From Blasia pusilla (lineage: Eukaryota; Marchantiophyta; Marchantiopsida; Blasiales): a stretch of DNA of 64,000 nucleotides. A model generated the notes under the pieces. That model worked only from the letters and a program-made list of their open reading frames with translations, did not search any database and had not been told where the DNA came from. The translations under genes and the position numbers were made by a program. Below, piece by piece: positions 44,140 to 54,875 of this stretch (the first letter of the stretch is position 1; each line of letters starts with the position of its first letter). The stretch covers positions 7,750,001-7,814,000 of the forward strand of contig CM114274.1 in assembly GCA_050084515.1 (NCBI GenBank), given 5' to 3'.

Positions 44140-45610
44140 TGCCAAAATTATGGCTTAAAATAATGTCCAGCATGGAATTTTTTTGTTTTTTAATTTCCAT
44201 GTAGGTAAGAAAATAGATGTCATGTCAATGATGGAATATCTAACAAAAAATTTGGGAAGTTTTTGACAAAAATTAGTACAAAAGATTAGATCTATGCAAA
44301 ACCGTGGACATAGCTTTGTTCCATAGAATGTACAACTCTAGATCTTCTCTCAATGGAGAAAGGTAAACATCTAGCCTAAGATCATTACCAACTCATTCCC
44401 AAGAACTATGAGAGCTAAACTCACCTAATTGGAGAAAGACCTAAGTTTTTGGTACATGTCTACACACATGGACAAGTTGTAATTGACTAGGGCCACACAT
44501 TCTTCTTAACACTTCACAAATACCAAATCGAATTGCATGGTTCCTATATAAACTCATGCGACTTGTCATCTATCTCTTTCCATTATTCTGAACCCCTTGC
44601 ATGTTTTACTTGTCCAACCAAGTTCCTCCCTATGCTTCAGTTGTAGGGATTAAGGGAGTAATATTTCAATTTTAGAAGGATTGGATGGATAAAAATATGT
44701 GAATGGATATAAAAGTTAGTATTTTTTAATCTAACTACACATGAACCTAGAAAATTCAAGTTCGTATAAGCCACCTGCAGTAATGAAATTCAAGTTTGTA
44801 CTAAATCGTAGTAATATTAATTAAGGTCACAAGAACCTTATTAATCTTAAAATAAGGTCACAAGAATCTAATAGGTACGTCACGAATCCAATTAACTTAA
44901 AAATTGTATCTTGATGAAAAACGACGGGACTAAAAAAAATGGAAACCGTCGAACTCGGCACAATCACATGAACCAAGATGACGTGTTGGGAGATGGAAAA
45001 AAAAAAAAGCAACCTTCGAAGTCGGTACACAGAATCACACGAATCAAGATGATGTGTTGGGATAGCCCGCCAAGCCGGAAAGAAAACAAAACATACATGT
45101 AGAGACCATAATCACTTGCATACCCTCTCATGTATTGACATACTATACAACATATTTGACAAAGTAGTATAATTGAACTCATTACATATGCTCCCATTGC
45201 ACGAGTCAAACTAAAAGACTCCCCTTTTGCTAAAAGTCCCCCCTTTTGCTATTCCAATGGGTTTATCGAGGTTTAGGTCCCATTGCATGAGTCAAACTAA
45301 AAGACAGGCAAGAGGGCTTTCATTAAATGACTCCATTAAAAAAAAATTACTTTAAAATCACCCATAGTAGTCTTATCTCCGTGCTCGGAATCACGTCTAT
45401 TATTTAATTTAAACTAACCGATATAGAGAAAGTTTGAAGTTGCGCACATCCTAACGTGCGAGACTTTTGAGTTCATTAATATAAACTCATATAAATGCGT
45501 GGCCGTCCATAGCTGGGAGGGAGCCATGTAGCACGAATCACTTTTTCCTCGAAGAAGTGTCATGTCATTCGTCCAAAGAAGCAAGATCGTCTTCGGAAAA
45601 GTCCGCCAGT
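44140..45610. other. AT-rich stretch without recognised genes
   Basis: An imperfect duplicated segment lies near 44935-45070, where CACACGAATCAAGATGATGTGTTGGGA nearly repeats the earlier CACATGAACCAAGATGACGTGTTGGGA. No gene was recognised. Confidence 0.5.
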
Positions 45611-46049
45611 GTGTCAGTCCCAAGCTCGATCGAGTCCAGTCAAATCGTTTCTTCGGCGAAGAAGCTTGAGTCGTCGTCTCACAAGGACGAATTCACTTCG
45701 TAGTTCTGCTGTGCAGCAATAAAGCTTGATCGAGGATGCATTCATTACCCATGGTTCAAACAACGTGTACAGGTATTTCTCTCGAGCTTTCTGACGGTTG
45801 GTCAAGAAGAAGAAACTAAAATAATGATGTTCGTCAGCAGTTGGATTACGCTCTATGTGATTCCGATTGCTGACAACTTTTGCGATTGTCAGTCGTTCCT
45901 TGGGAATCACCTTAAATTTTCCTGTCGTCGAAATGGTTTCATATGATCCCAGACAAATCAGTAACTGGAGATGTTTTAGGTAACCTCGTCGTGGAGACAA
46001 AGTGGGTGACCTGAAAGAGCTCAAAGATTTTGTCGTTGAAATTAGTCCT

Positions 46050-46408
46050 ATTCCTCTCGTCGGAGCCCCCTCGACATGTTCGTGCAGCAGTGAGATGCGT
46101 TGAAAATCTCCCCAATAAATCAAACTTACTCTCACCGCAGTCTGCTGAAGAAGTTCGAGTCGCGTGATCGATGGACATGGCAGGATTCGGTGCGTGTTTT
46201 TCTCTACTGACGCGTAGTCGCAAAACAGAACAACTACACTCGCTGACTTGAACTCCCCTTCCGTTCGGGCGAAGTGTATGTAATCGTCCACAGAAAGGGA
46301 GCTCATCTCAGGCGGGACACAACTTCGCTGAATCTGTGCTGATGACTTGCGTTTCACCGGTGAATCATGGCGTTCGACAGCGTTAAGGAAGCTTCGGGTG
46401 CTGGCAGC
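46050..46408 (+). promoter_or_regulatory. 5' region of the second lectin locus (duplicated)
   Basis: Matches the upstream region of the first lectin locus in word order. The long minus-strand frame 45614-46357 that covers it has no recognisable domain and is taken as a shadow. Confidence 0.5.
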
Positions 46409-47406
46409 ATGAAGAGCTGGGGAGTTTTCGTGGTCTTCACGGTGCTGCTGGAGCTCTCTGTGGCATCTGCGTTGACGATTAATTTCAATTCAGACTTCTC
46501 ATGTGGACACACGGCGAATCTCATGTGCCAAGGAAATGCCACTACTACTACCACCACCGAAGGTATATTGAACCTCACACCACGTCCAGCCAACTACAAC
46601 GAGCCTCTTTTGGTGCTCAACGTATCCTCGAACGAGTCTGCCTCTTTCAGCACAAGTTTCAGTTTCGTAATAAATCCATCGATATTACCATATGGAAAGA
46701 ATGGATATGTCAATTCAGCAGGCGATGGAATGGCCTTCGTGATGTTGGACTATTCAAGCTGGATAGGTGCTCCTGGCGAGTTTTTGGGTGGGTCATCGGG
46801 ACCTAAAACGCTGGCTGTGGAGTTCGACACATACTTGAATGCCGAAATCGATGACATTGATAATAATCATGTGGGCATAGGACGTTGAGAATATCAGGTC
46901 CAGGAGCGCAAGAGCTGCAAACGACATCGGTATAACCATGTATGCCCAGAAGATGTTCGCTTGGATCGATTACAATGAATCCCAGTCCACTGCTCAGGTG
47001 AGGATCAGCAATATCTCTTCCAGACCGTCGGAGGCTTTCATCTCGTACCCCTTGCGTCTTTCCGATGTCTTCGACCAGGAGCTCGTGTGGGTGGGATTCT
47101 CCGGGTCAAATGGCCTCTGCGATTGCCACAACAACTATGAAAGAACCGATTGGAAGCTCACAAGCTCTGCCCCCATCTCCGGCTCCGGCTTCCAGCGTGA
47201 ATCTGGACGCCATCGGAGCTTTTGGAGTGGGTGGCGCGATCGCCGTCATTTTTCTCCTCTCGGGACTCATCGCTTTGTTCTTCCGTGCGCGAAGAAGAAA
47301 ACTAGCTTCCCGACCCTTCGGAGGAGAGTGTTTCTTTCACTTTTCTTTTTTACATATGTTTGTTCAAAAATGTTCATTCAATTTTATTTTATTTTCCAAA
47401 ATATAA
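46409..47406 (+). pseudogene. L-type lectin paralogue with two frameshifts
   Basis: Starts with signal peptide MKSWGVFVVFTVLLELSVAS and keeps DFSCGHTANLMC, GDGMAFVMLDYSSWIG and VEFDTYLNAEIDDIDNNHVG. One extra G near 46880 shifts the frame just after the metal-site block; the continuation is in another frame (MFAWIDYNESQ, LVWVGFSGSNGLCDCHNNYE). A second shift near 47165 puts the membrane segment (AFGVGGAIAVIFLLSGLIAL) and the basic anchor FFRARRRK in a third frame. Sequence similarity ends near 47.33 kb and no kinase domain follows. It is a pseudogene of a lectin receptor-like gene, cut at the same place as the first copy. Confidence 0.8.
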
Positions 47407-47409
47407 TGT

Positions 47410-49430
47410 ACGAATTAGTATCATTATTTTTTAAATTATCATAATAGAAATTTTAAATAGAATATTTTCTAAAATCTTATAAGAGTAATTGCATTTAATT
47501 GCTCTTAGTAATTATAATTCTCCGTTCCAATTTAAATGATACCCCAATACATTAAGTAATGATGAAGACTTCGATCGGTTGTAATTGATAAGTAGGCATT
47601 CATTTGGAATAGATTCGGGTAGAAGTTTGGTACATTTAGCACAAGTTTGCAGTTCCGCAATGGTTTGTCAAGGAGAACCTTGAAATGGTTATCTTTGAGG
47701 CTATGGAATACTCCAAGTCTAAGACCCTAATTCAAAGCTAGCATGACAAATCTACATTATTATTGGAGAGTGCCTTTTTGATTTGCAACCACTTCTCTCC
47801 TCGACATGTGGCAACTAGGCGGCAAGAAAATGTTTCCCATATTACAAGGAGCAAGAAAAAAATTTGAATTAATGGGCAACATGGTTAGTTCCTTCACTCC
47901 AGTGCATGGCACGGGCTCTACACTAGTCAATCAAATCTATTAATATGAAGGAATTGAAATTGCAAACGCTAATGTAGATGGGTTAAGAGAAGGGGAGAAA
48001 AGACTACATGTGCAATGCTAAATATGTAGAGTTCAATGTCCTATCTGTAAAGATTTCCATCATCAAGACTAGGGAGTGTGCGGTTTAAGGGAAAGAGAAT
48101 GAAAGAATTTTTCACAAATGATGGTGTTTTACTAAAGTAAGTCAAAGAATGAATGGTTAGTTCCGCGGGGTGTGCCAAGATTTGTGGACATTGAAATGAG
48201 ATTATTATATTGGTGAATGAATCCAATTGCTTCCTGGTTCATTGCATGAATCACTCGTTGGTTGTAATTGATAACTAGGGATTCATTTAGTGTAGACGTG
48301 GATAGAAGCTTGGCTCAGCTTGCCCTCAACGATCGACCAAATTTAAAATTGTAAAAGTTATTTTGAGAAAAGAAAAGAAAAATTCATCCGATATAATTGA
48401 TAATGCAAGTCAGAGACCTTTGATTGGATGCATGCACTCACCAAGATCTACGTGTGCTGGCAAAGCCCTAAAGACATCCTCTTTGTAATTTGTCCCTCAA
48501 AGATTCTGTAAAGACATAAAATACCATCGAACCTCCCATGTTCATTCTTGATGTGTAAATCAGTCCTACGGCTACTTATGCTTACAAGAGGTTTCTCCAT
48601 TTAAACGAGCCCTAAAGCATCTTCGGATCCTTTTTCGCACAATTAGCATCATAAGTTTCCAATTTCGGAATGGATAGCTTTTCCTCACCTTCAAGGGATA
48701 GAGTGACATTGTGAATCACTTTTTGCACGAAGGTAGGGCCTGAAGGAGAAATAAATAATTTCTTTAGGTATCGAGTTTTATGGAAACTACTCATGTGTTA
48801 GGTTTGGGCATGATGAAATAGCACTAACGTGAAGGCCATATGAAGGCACCTATGGGAGGGTTTTAGTACTCTATCACAGGGTTGTGAAGAAAAAATAATA
48901 TTTATGCATATTATTGTTATTATTATTATTACTATTATTATTATATTAGAGCAATAATGGCAAATCATACAAAGCAATGGAGTAGGGAATATGAATCCAT
49001 TATGGCCTCGCGGATCTCACTTCCACAAATATGCCCCATCACGTGCGACAATGTAAAGGGTTTTTTAATTGCGTCCCTCGGAAGATTTATTAAGTTTTGT
49101 GGAAGAACAATAGGGTTCAATTTATTCCATGGCGCTCTTAAAAGAACAATAGGGTCTTTATATTAGTTTCCCTTCCATAAAAAATGTTCACGGAAGATAG
49201 GGCTAATACTCACAATATATATATAATACATATTTGTTGCAAAAAATTTATTTATATTTATTTCAAATTTAATTCTATATAATAATTTTCCTCCCTAGGT
49301 AGGAAATTCTTTGATTCTTTGCAGGGAAATTTAGAAGGAAAACGATAGTTTTTTTAAATTGTTTCACCCCTTAACCATTTTCCCACTATTTCTCCCGAGT
49401 AGACTTGAACCGGGTTTAGGTTTAGGGGAA
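47410..49430. other. AT-rich stretch without recognised genes
   Basis: Contains an (ATT)n simple repeat at about 48915-48955 and unrecognised short frames. Nothing else is supported. Confidence 0.5.
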
Positions 49431-49433
49431 AGT

Positions 49434-50059
49434 TGTCGTACGCATACACATCGCTACACAACATACATCGGTGTCACCGAACACACACACAAACACGTAC
49501 GATCCTATGCTAACTCATGGCATCCAAACAACGAGACAAGAAGTACTAAAATATCTCCAGTTAAAGTAAGATCCAATCTCTCACCATAGCTCTCAAAGGT
49601 GTGCACTCTCTCTCATGTCAAAGCAAACCCACTCTTCTAATGAGAGGCTTGGGTTACACTCACAAGGCAAGGGACCATAGCTCAGCCACCTCATGCCAAG
49701 AGGTTCAACAAAGAGAGAATGAGCTCTCAAGCTCTCTCTCCTTGAGGTATACCCCTCTCCTCTCCCAAGCTCTCTCCATGGTAACCTATTCTCCCAAGTC
49801 ACCTCCTTGGCTCTTGACCTGATGGAGGAGGTCAAGGGTCACTTACCAAAAATAGAACGTTGATCATATACTCAAAATGGTACTTACCAAAAAAGTAAGT
49901 TTCTCAATATGGCTCCAAATGAGCCAAAACGAAGGGGAAACCTGCCCTCTCAAGTTTCCCGGGGCCTCAGTAGGTCATCCTCGACCTACTCAACCTGTCC
50001 TCCACTACTCACGAAGGCGCTCTACTAGATCTCACCGATCTATCCTAAAAGACGTGACA
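49434..50059 (-). repeat. Gypsy LTR copy (626 bp)
   Basis: Read on the minus strand it starts TGTCACGTC at 50059 and ends GTACGACA at 49434. It is homologous to the solo LTR at 26519-27162. It lies at the 3' side of the methyltransferase-bearing element but is separated from its polypurine tract by a second copy of the LTR's own last ~125 bases (50062-50188). Confidence 0.75.
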
Positions 50060-50061
50060 AT

Positions 50062-50188
50062 TGTCGTGCGCATACACATCGCTATACAACATATATCGCT
50101 GTCACCGAACACACACACAAACACGCACGATCCCATGCTAACTCATGGCATCCAAACAACGAGACAAGAAGTACTAAAATACCTCCAA
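50062..50188 (-). repeat. Duplicate LTR tail next to the polypurine tract
   Basis: This ~127-bp segment matches 49434-49558, the last part of the adjoining LTR, sharing TTTTAGTACTTCTTGTCTCG and GATGCCATGAGTTAGCAT. It follows the polypurine tract directly. A diverged version sits after the polypurine tract at 32481-32615. It may be the remainder of the true 3' LTR after an internal deletion. Confidence 0.65.
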
Positions 50189-50202
50189 TCGCCCCCCTAG
50201 TT
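50189..50202 (-). other. Gypsy polypurine tract
   Basis: Minus strand AACTAGGGGGGCGA, located after the integrase-PHD stop and before LTR-type sequence. The same core occurs at 32616-32627. Confidence 0.65.
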
Positions 50203-50374
50203 GGTGGTTAGGTCCCTCAACTCCATATAGCCCTTTATCCGTACCTACCAGGACATACATCTCTAGGACGCTAAGAGCAGAAAGGCCGGGTGCTCATGTG
50301 GCCCCATCGTTAGTCGCCTTCCTATCATCCATGTCACAGAAAAAGTCGGAATCGAAACCTACCTAGTATCTCCT

Positions 50375-51415
50375 CTATGTACATCTGGGACACATCCATC
50401 GTCCCTGAGGAACCCTAATGAGAGCTGGCGTCAAACATGCCATATGCCATCCTCTCGAACACCCATCACAGACTAGCATAGTGGTTGCACCACGGGCGGA
50501 ACCATACAACATACACCGCAAGCCTGCAGGAGCTATTGCTAAGCTCGGATCTACTGTACCATCAATGTTAGGAACATGACATGGCGCACAATTACGCACA
50601 TGGTCCTTCCATACCATACCATCGCATCCCTCCACCAAGAGAACACCGAATGGCAAAACGTCACGCACTCTCAGGGTAGTGCGCCCTGTAGTCACATCCA
50701 ACGTCGTCAGTGCCTTCTGCTGCAAGTAGACATAATCTCCCTGATGAAACCTCCGGATAGTTGGTCGATAACCACCACCCCGAATAGTCGCATACCTCAA
50801 CGTATCGCGATGCTGCGCAATCACCAAGTTCTCGAACGCCATGGGCATCACTCTCCGAAATAACTCAGCCCTCTGAGAACATGCTCGCATCCATACATCT
50901 GGATCATCAAGGTCCAGCACCTCACCAGAATCTCGACGAGTGGCCGAAGGTAAATCTGGCTCTCGGCCATAAAAAAGGAAGTACGGTGAAAAAGACGCTA
51001 AGGATGTGTGCCTGTTGAATCTGTATCCAATCGCCAACCATGGCAATTGGAGGTCCCAATCTCCTAGGTGACCTCTCTGCAAGCCATACTTCAATAAACC
51101 CCTCTTCACCGTTTGCACAACTCTCTCCGCTAATCCATCCGTCTCGGGATAATCTTGCGAAGTCGTGCGGTGGTCGATCAGCGCCTGATCACACAAGGCC
51201 TGAAACTCACCGTGAAACTCTGTACTCTGGTCTGTCAACACCTCAGCCGGTGCGCCATAATGACTCAGCACTCTGTCAAGGAAGGCATAAGCTACTCCCT
51301 CACTTGCTTTGTCAGGAAATGCAACCAACTCGATCCACTTTGAGAAGTGCTCGACCATCACCAACACATAACGACTGTGACGCTCCGTCAAAGGCAAAGG
51401 TCCAGCAAAATCCAA
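50375..51415 (-). CDS. Gypsy integrase catalytic core, GPY/F-like module and PHD finger
   Basis: Open for 346 codons; the core opens with DFAGPLPLTERHSRYVLVMV. The catalytic triad is visible: Asp2, Asp62 in LTDQSTEF and Glu97 in TDGLAERVVQ, spacing as expected for DDE integrases. A GPY/F-like module follows (RVRDVLPFGVLLVEG). Residues 301-345 form a PHD finger: Cys301, Cys316 and Cys319 in MLVCDGCSRGWHMACLTPAL, His324, Cys327, Cys342 and Cys345 in WMCPRC. Seven of eight zinc ligands are present; the second is Tyr304 (TAT), one G-to-A step from Cys. PHD fingers commonly read histone H3 tails, so this could direct integration to particular chromatin, as chromodomains do in chromoviruses. The true N-terminus continues upstream across a TAA. 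Confidence 0.85.
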   Translation of the reverse strand: MDFAGPLPLTERHSRYVLVMVEHFSKWIELVAFPDKASEGVAYAFLDRVLSHYGAPAEVLTDQSTEFHGEFQALCDQALIDHRTTSQDYPETDGLAERVVQTVKRGLLKYGLQRGHLGDWDLQLPWLAIGYRFNRHTSLASFSPYFLFYGREPDLPSATRRDSGEVLDLDDPDVWMRACSQRAELFRRVMPMAFENLVIAQHRDTLRYATIRGGGYRPTIRRFHQGDYVYLQQKALTTLDVTTGRTTLRVRDVLPFGVLLVEGCDGMVWKDHVRNCAPCHVPNIDGTVDPSLAIAPAGLRCMLYGSARGATTMLVCDGCSRGWHMACLTPALIRVPQGRWMCPRCT

Positions 51416-51424
51416 ACTCCATCT

Positions 51425-51900
51425 TTACCCTAAGTCCATGATCGGTAATGGATGCAACTGTGGAGTCGGAGCATTGAACGATGCTCGGACCAGATCACAC
51501 ACCATGCACCTGGCAACAAACTGCCAGTCTGTATGCCTCGCCTCCAATACTGAATCAGGAGCAAGCTGTACGTCCGCTTCACCCCAAGGTGACCCAACTC
51601 CTCGTGGGCATGTTGCACTAGTCGTGCTCTCTAAGAAGGATGCGGCACTACGCGTACTCTGCCATCCTCCCAAACCCTCAAAACATGTGTCCCCTCCCAA
51701 CAGAACCATCTGGCCCGCTGTAGGATCCAATCTCGCTCTCTAGCACCCACGGTGCTTGCAACGCTGCCAATACGAAGGTACTCCAAGACTACTCCATCAT
51801 CGTGAATATCTCGGCCACTTGTCGTCTCCTCACTCGCCTCGGGATCCAAGGACTCTCCACTAGACCTTGCCATCGAAGTCTCCATACTCTGGCTCTCCTA
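51425..51900 (-). pseudogene. Gypsy integrase zinc-binding N-terminus, frameshifted
   Basis: Three overlapping frames carry the pieces. WEDGRVRVVPHPS is followed by TAG (51631-51633), then HAHEELGHLGVKRTYSLL supplies the two His of the HHCC finger. In the next frame ARCMVCDLVRASFN supplies the Cys pair. The joint needs a frameshift near 51.53-51.56 kb, and a TAA at 51425-51427 separates it from the catalytic core. All are lesions relative to a functional integrase. Confidence 0.75.
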
Positions 51901-52058
51901 GCCAACATGCCTAAATAGTCTAACGCGTGCCATCCTGGCATTGACTCCTCATCACTCTCTCCACGCCATCGAGCTCCAGTCGCATCTCGCTAACTCGGGC
52001 ATGGGTTACGACTCAACCCATCTGCATCTTGGTGGAGCGTCCCAAGTCTATGTACCAC

Positions 52059-52427
52059 CTAAAAATCATACTCCTGCAACAACAGAGCCCATCTCGCAAG
52101 CTGCCCTGTAAGCTTGTCGGACTCCATCAACCACTTCAGTGGTTGATGATCAGTGATGATGGTGAAGGGGTTGCCAAATAAGTAACACCTGAAATGCGTG
52201 ACAACCCACACTACAGCCAAGCACTCACCCTCATACGAGCTATACTTTGCCTCTGCAGCGTTGTTCGAGCGGATAGCATAAGCCACCATGAACTCTCTAC
52301 CCTCATCATCATGCTCGATGAGCACGGCTCCAAGCCCCAACATGCTCCAATCTGTGTGCAGTTGGAAAGGATGCCCCCTGATCGGTCTCCTCAAGATGGG
52401 CGCGGACGTCAACCTGTCCTTGAGCAA
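52059..52427 (-). CDS. Gypsy RNase H domain
   Basis: Open segment in the Pol frame. Acidic catalytic residues are visible in FQLHTDWSMLGLGAVLIEHD (first Asp), the Glu of YSSYEGECLAVVWVV, and the Asp of IITDHQPLKWLM. It removes the RNA strand after reverse transcription. It is flanked by TAG codons on both sides (52455-52457 and 52059-52061) but is in frame with RT. Confidence 0.85.
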   Translation of the reverse strand: MLKDRLTSAPILRRPIRGHPFQLHTDWSMLGLGAVLIEHDDEGREFMVAYAIRSNNAAEAKYSSYEGECLAVVWVVTHFRCYLFGNPFTIITDHQPLKWLMESDKLTGQLARWALLLQEYDF

Positions 52428-52454
52428 CTGAAATGCTCGCTCATGCTCATCCCC

Positions 52455-53441
52455 CTAGTGCCACTCGTGATCCACCTTGGTCAGCAAGGTCAGCGGCTTC
52501 TCAATCAAACTGAATCCCTTGACGTACCGCCGATAGAAGTTCGCAAATCCCATGAATGCGCGAACACGGCTCACATCTGTAGGGCGTGGAATGCGTGAGA
52601 TACCCTCTACCTTCGTCTGCTGAACACCAAGGCCCCTTGGGTATATCGTATGACCCAAGTACTCAATCTGGTCGTAGAAAAACTTGCACTTGCCTGGATG
52701 CAGCTTCAGCCCATGTAATTGCAATCTTCAAAACACCTCCTCTAGATGTCGCTCATGCTCCTCAACCGTGGCACTAAAGACTACGATGTCATCAATATAA
52801 CACCTAGAAAAACCCAGACCAGCCAAGATCCTATCCATGACCTTCTGAAACTCAGCCGGGGCGTTCTTTAACCCAAATGGTAAGAACCGCCACTGGTACA
52901 AACAATCCTTCCCGTGAGGATCAATGCCCCCAAATGTCGTCTTCTGCCTGTCCTCCAATCTAATAGGCATCTAATGGTATCTGGCTCGCAAATCCAATGA
53001 ACTGTAGACCTTTGCGTGATCAATCGCATCAAAGATCTCCTTAGGGATGGGCATGGCATACCTATCGGACTTCGTCTGCCGATTGATAGGTAGGTAATCC
53101 CCACACATCCGCCTATCTGTCCAGTTGCCATGCACATCCTTCTTGGTGGGCATGACAGTGGGAGATGCATACTCCCCATGCGACATCTCCACTAGTCCTG
53201 CTCTGACCAAGTCCTAGCTCCTACTCTGAATCAGAGCGCTCTCCATATCACTGTACCTGTAGGGTCGTCGGAAGATCGGCGTATCACTCGACAACTCAAT
53301 GCGGATCCCCGGTCCCTTCAACGTATCCAAATCCTCCATACTAAACACAAAGCAGCTCCTATAACTCTTGAGGAACTGATGTATCCGACGTTGCTCTCCT
53401 CCTGTCAACTTAGGGCCCATATGTGGCTCCCAAGTCTCCAT
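52455..53441 (-). pseudogene. Gypsy reverse transcriptase, one frame with four internal or flanking stops
   Basis: A single frame carries all the polymerase blocks: MCGDYLPINRQT, YSSLDLRARYH (first catalytic Asp), FLPFGLKNAPAEFQKVMD, CYIDDIVVFS (the YIDD active site), LHPGKCKFFYDQIEYLGH and the thumb RPTDVSRVRAFMGFANFYRR. The frame is interrupted by TAG (53214), TAG (52971), TGA (52728) and TAG (52455). Each is one transition from CAG, CGA or TGG, and no frameshift is needed. It copies the element RNA into DNA inside virus-like particles in active relatives. Confidence 0.9.
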
Positions 53442-53750
53442 TGTGACTACGGTAGGACTCTCTGGTGCGGGTATCGGTGGTTGCTATGGTGCAACCCCGT
53501 CTCAAACAAAAACACTCAGCCGATCTCTTGCAGCCAACTGCAAACTCTGATCTCCTCCTCGTGCAGTGCCCGGAACCACGCTCGATGCTACGGTTATCAT
53601 CTCCTGCCGTACCTACAAAACAGCCCAAGAAGTCCAAGAGTGTCTCTCTTGATCTCCCTTGGTGTGTAGATCTCTTCTGGTCTCGCCCCCAGCCACTGCC
53701 TCCACCGTCTTGGTAGGCATGGGGCTTACCAACGCAATCAATGTGATCTG

Positions 53751-54875
53751 TCACGATCTCATACGACGCTCCTCAGCCACTCCCAAGCTAAGGATCCATG
53801 TCAAGCAGTTTAGGTCCATCTCTTGACCCAAGACATGGCGTCGTGATGCTTTTGACATTGACGGTACTGTCGTCACTCCTGTGGGAAATCCCATCGCTCG
53901 TTCTCTCTCGTCAGCGTTGGGCTCCACCAATCGCTGAACCTGGTCATCCCAAACCGAGCCAGGACCGGCCTCCTTGTATGCATAGGAAGCGGGAAAACTC
54001 ACAAACGTGGGCAAGGCTGCCGGCAGCCTACCTGCCTTGTTGACCACAGTCAACGGTGGTCGATCATCGTGCCTCACTGCTTGTGATCGACGGCCTGGAT
54101 CCAGAATGGAATCCACTAACAAATGGGAGGGGCGCTCCACTCTTGCATACGCCCTCCGTAACACCGCATGGGGCACCAAGTTGGTCCACCATAGACGTGG
54201 GCGATGGGCTCTAGAACCTACACTCGCCGCATCCAAGAACACTTTTGGGCCGATCAAGGCACGGACCTGATGAGCACTTGTCACCACCCGTGACCTGGAG
54301 TCTCTTAAGATCAGCACATTCTCTAGAATGTAGGCTGGAGAACGAGACTGGTGCTCCTGCAACAACCGTACGACCCTCAACATCTCCCAAAACAACCTAA
54401 ACCGAGTGTCAACCAACCGGCTGCCTCGTCCAGCTCTCGATTGGCCCTCACATGGCCAACCGGCAATGACCAAATCAATGGTCTCTACCCGCTCTAAGTC
54501 CTGCGCCTCCAACAACGAAATATCCCTCGGAAGGGAACTCTGGTACCCCTGTACCGCGGATGCAGACAATAAGTCGGGAAAATGTAGACGTAACTGTGCC
54601 ACATGTCGTAGTGAGACGCGCCTCGCAACATCATCACTCTCCACATACAGGTACTGCTGCACTCGCACTCCTGCCTGCAAAACAACAGCTAACCCGGTGC
54701 TAATCCCTCCAAAGAGATCTAACACTCGAATACCCTCCTTTGGGATACACCACACAATGGGTGTGGTACCCAAGGATGTCATCGTTGCACTCCCTGCTAC
54801 CTCGGGTTTCTCAGACCCGTCACGCTCCGGTGCAAATGCCTCGCTCCACGCGGTCTGCACGTGCTCATCTGCCAA
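53751..54875 (-). CDS. DNA (cytosine-5) methyltransferase domain within gypsy Pol
   Basis: Open for 374 codons. Motif I is IRVLDLFGGISTG (residues 49-61, S-adenosylmethionine site). Motif IV is IAGWPCEGQS with catalytic Cys142, motif VI is ILENV (Glu185), motif VIII is HRPRLWWTN, motif IX/X is DERERAMGFPTG then SKASRRHVLGQEMDLN. The order I to X is canonical, unlike the permuted plant DRM enzymes, and the RPRLWWTN and closing MGFP..SKASRRHVLG words resemble the DNMT3/DRM group. It should methylate DNA at C5 of cytosine. The listed start is a TTG; the frame runs on upstream across TAG at 54888, so this is a Pol domain, not a separate gene. It is in phase with RT and RNase H downstream. No target-recognition extension such as PWWP or UBA is seen. 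Confidence 0.88.
   Translation of the reverse strand: MADEHVQTAWSEAFAPERDGSEKPEVAGSATMTSLGTTPIVWCIPKEGIRVLDLFGGISTGLAVVLQAGVRVQQYLYVESDDVARRVSLRHVAQLRLHFPDLLSASAVQGYQSSLPRDISLLEAQDLERVETIDLVIAGWPCEGQSRAGRGSRLVDTRFRLFWEMLRVVRLLQEHQSRSPAYILENVLILRDSRSRVVTSAHQVRALIGPKVFLDAASVGSRAHRPRLWWTNLVPHAVLRRAYARVERPSHLLVDSILDPGRRSQAVRHDDRPPLTVVNKAGRLPAALPTFVSFPASYAYKEAGPGSVWDDQVQRLVEPNADERERAMGFPTGVTTVPSMSKASRRHVLGQEMDLNCLTWILSLGVAEERRMRS

Noticed and set aside
45614-46357. 247-codon minus-strand frame upstream of the second lectin
   Set aside because: The sequence is explained by the duplicated lectin 5' region, where the first locus has no matching frame.
48915-48955. (ATT)n tract as a CRISPR-like or regulatory array
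   Set aside because: Plain simple sequence repeat, and the genome is eukaryotic.
50375-50515. Reading the C-terminal Cys cluster as a RING rather than a PHD finger
   Set aside because: The ligand order and the W before the final C..C, with CDGC..GWH, fit PHD and not the C.H core of RING.
53751-54875. Calling the methyltransferase a host DRM gene
   Set aside because: The motif order is not permuted, there are no UBA domains or introns, and the frame is continuous with RT.
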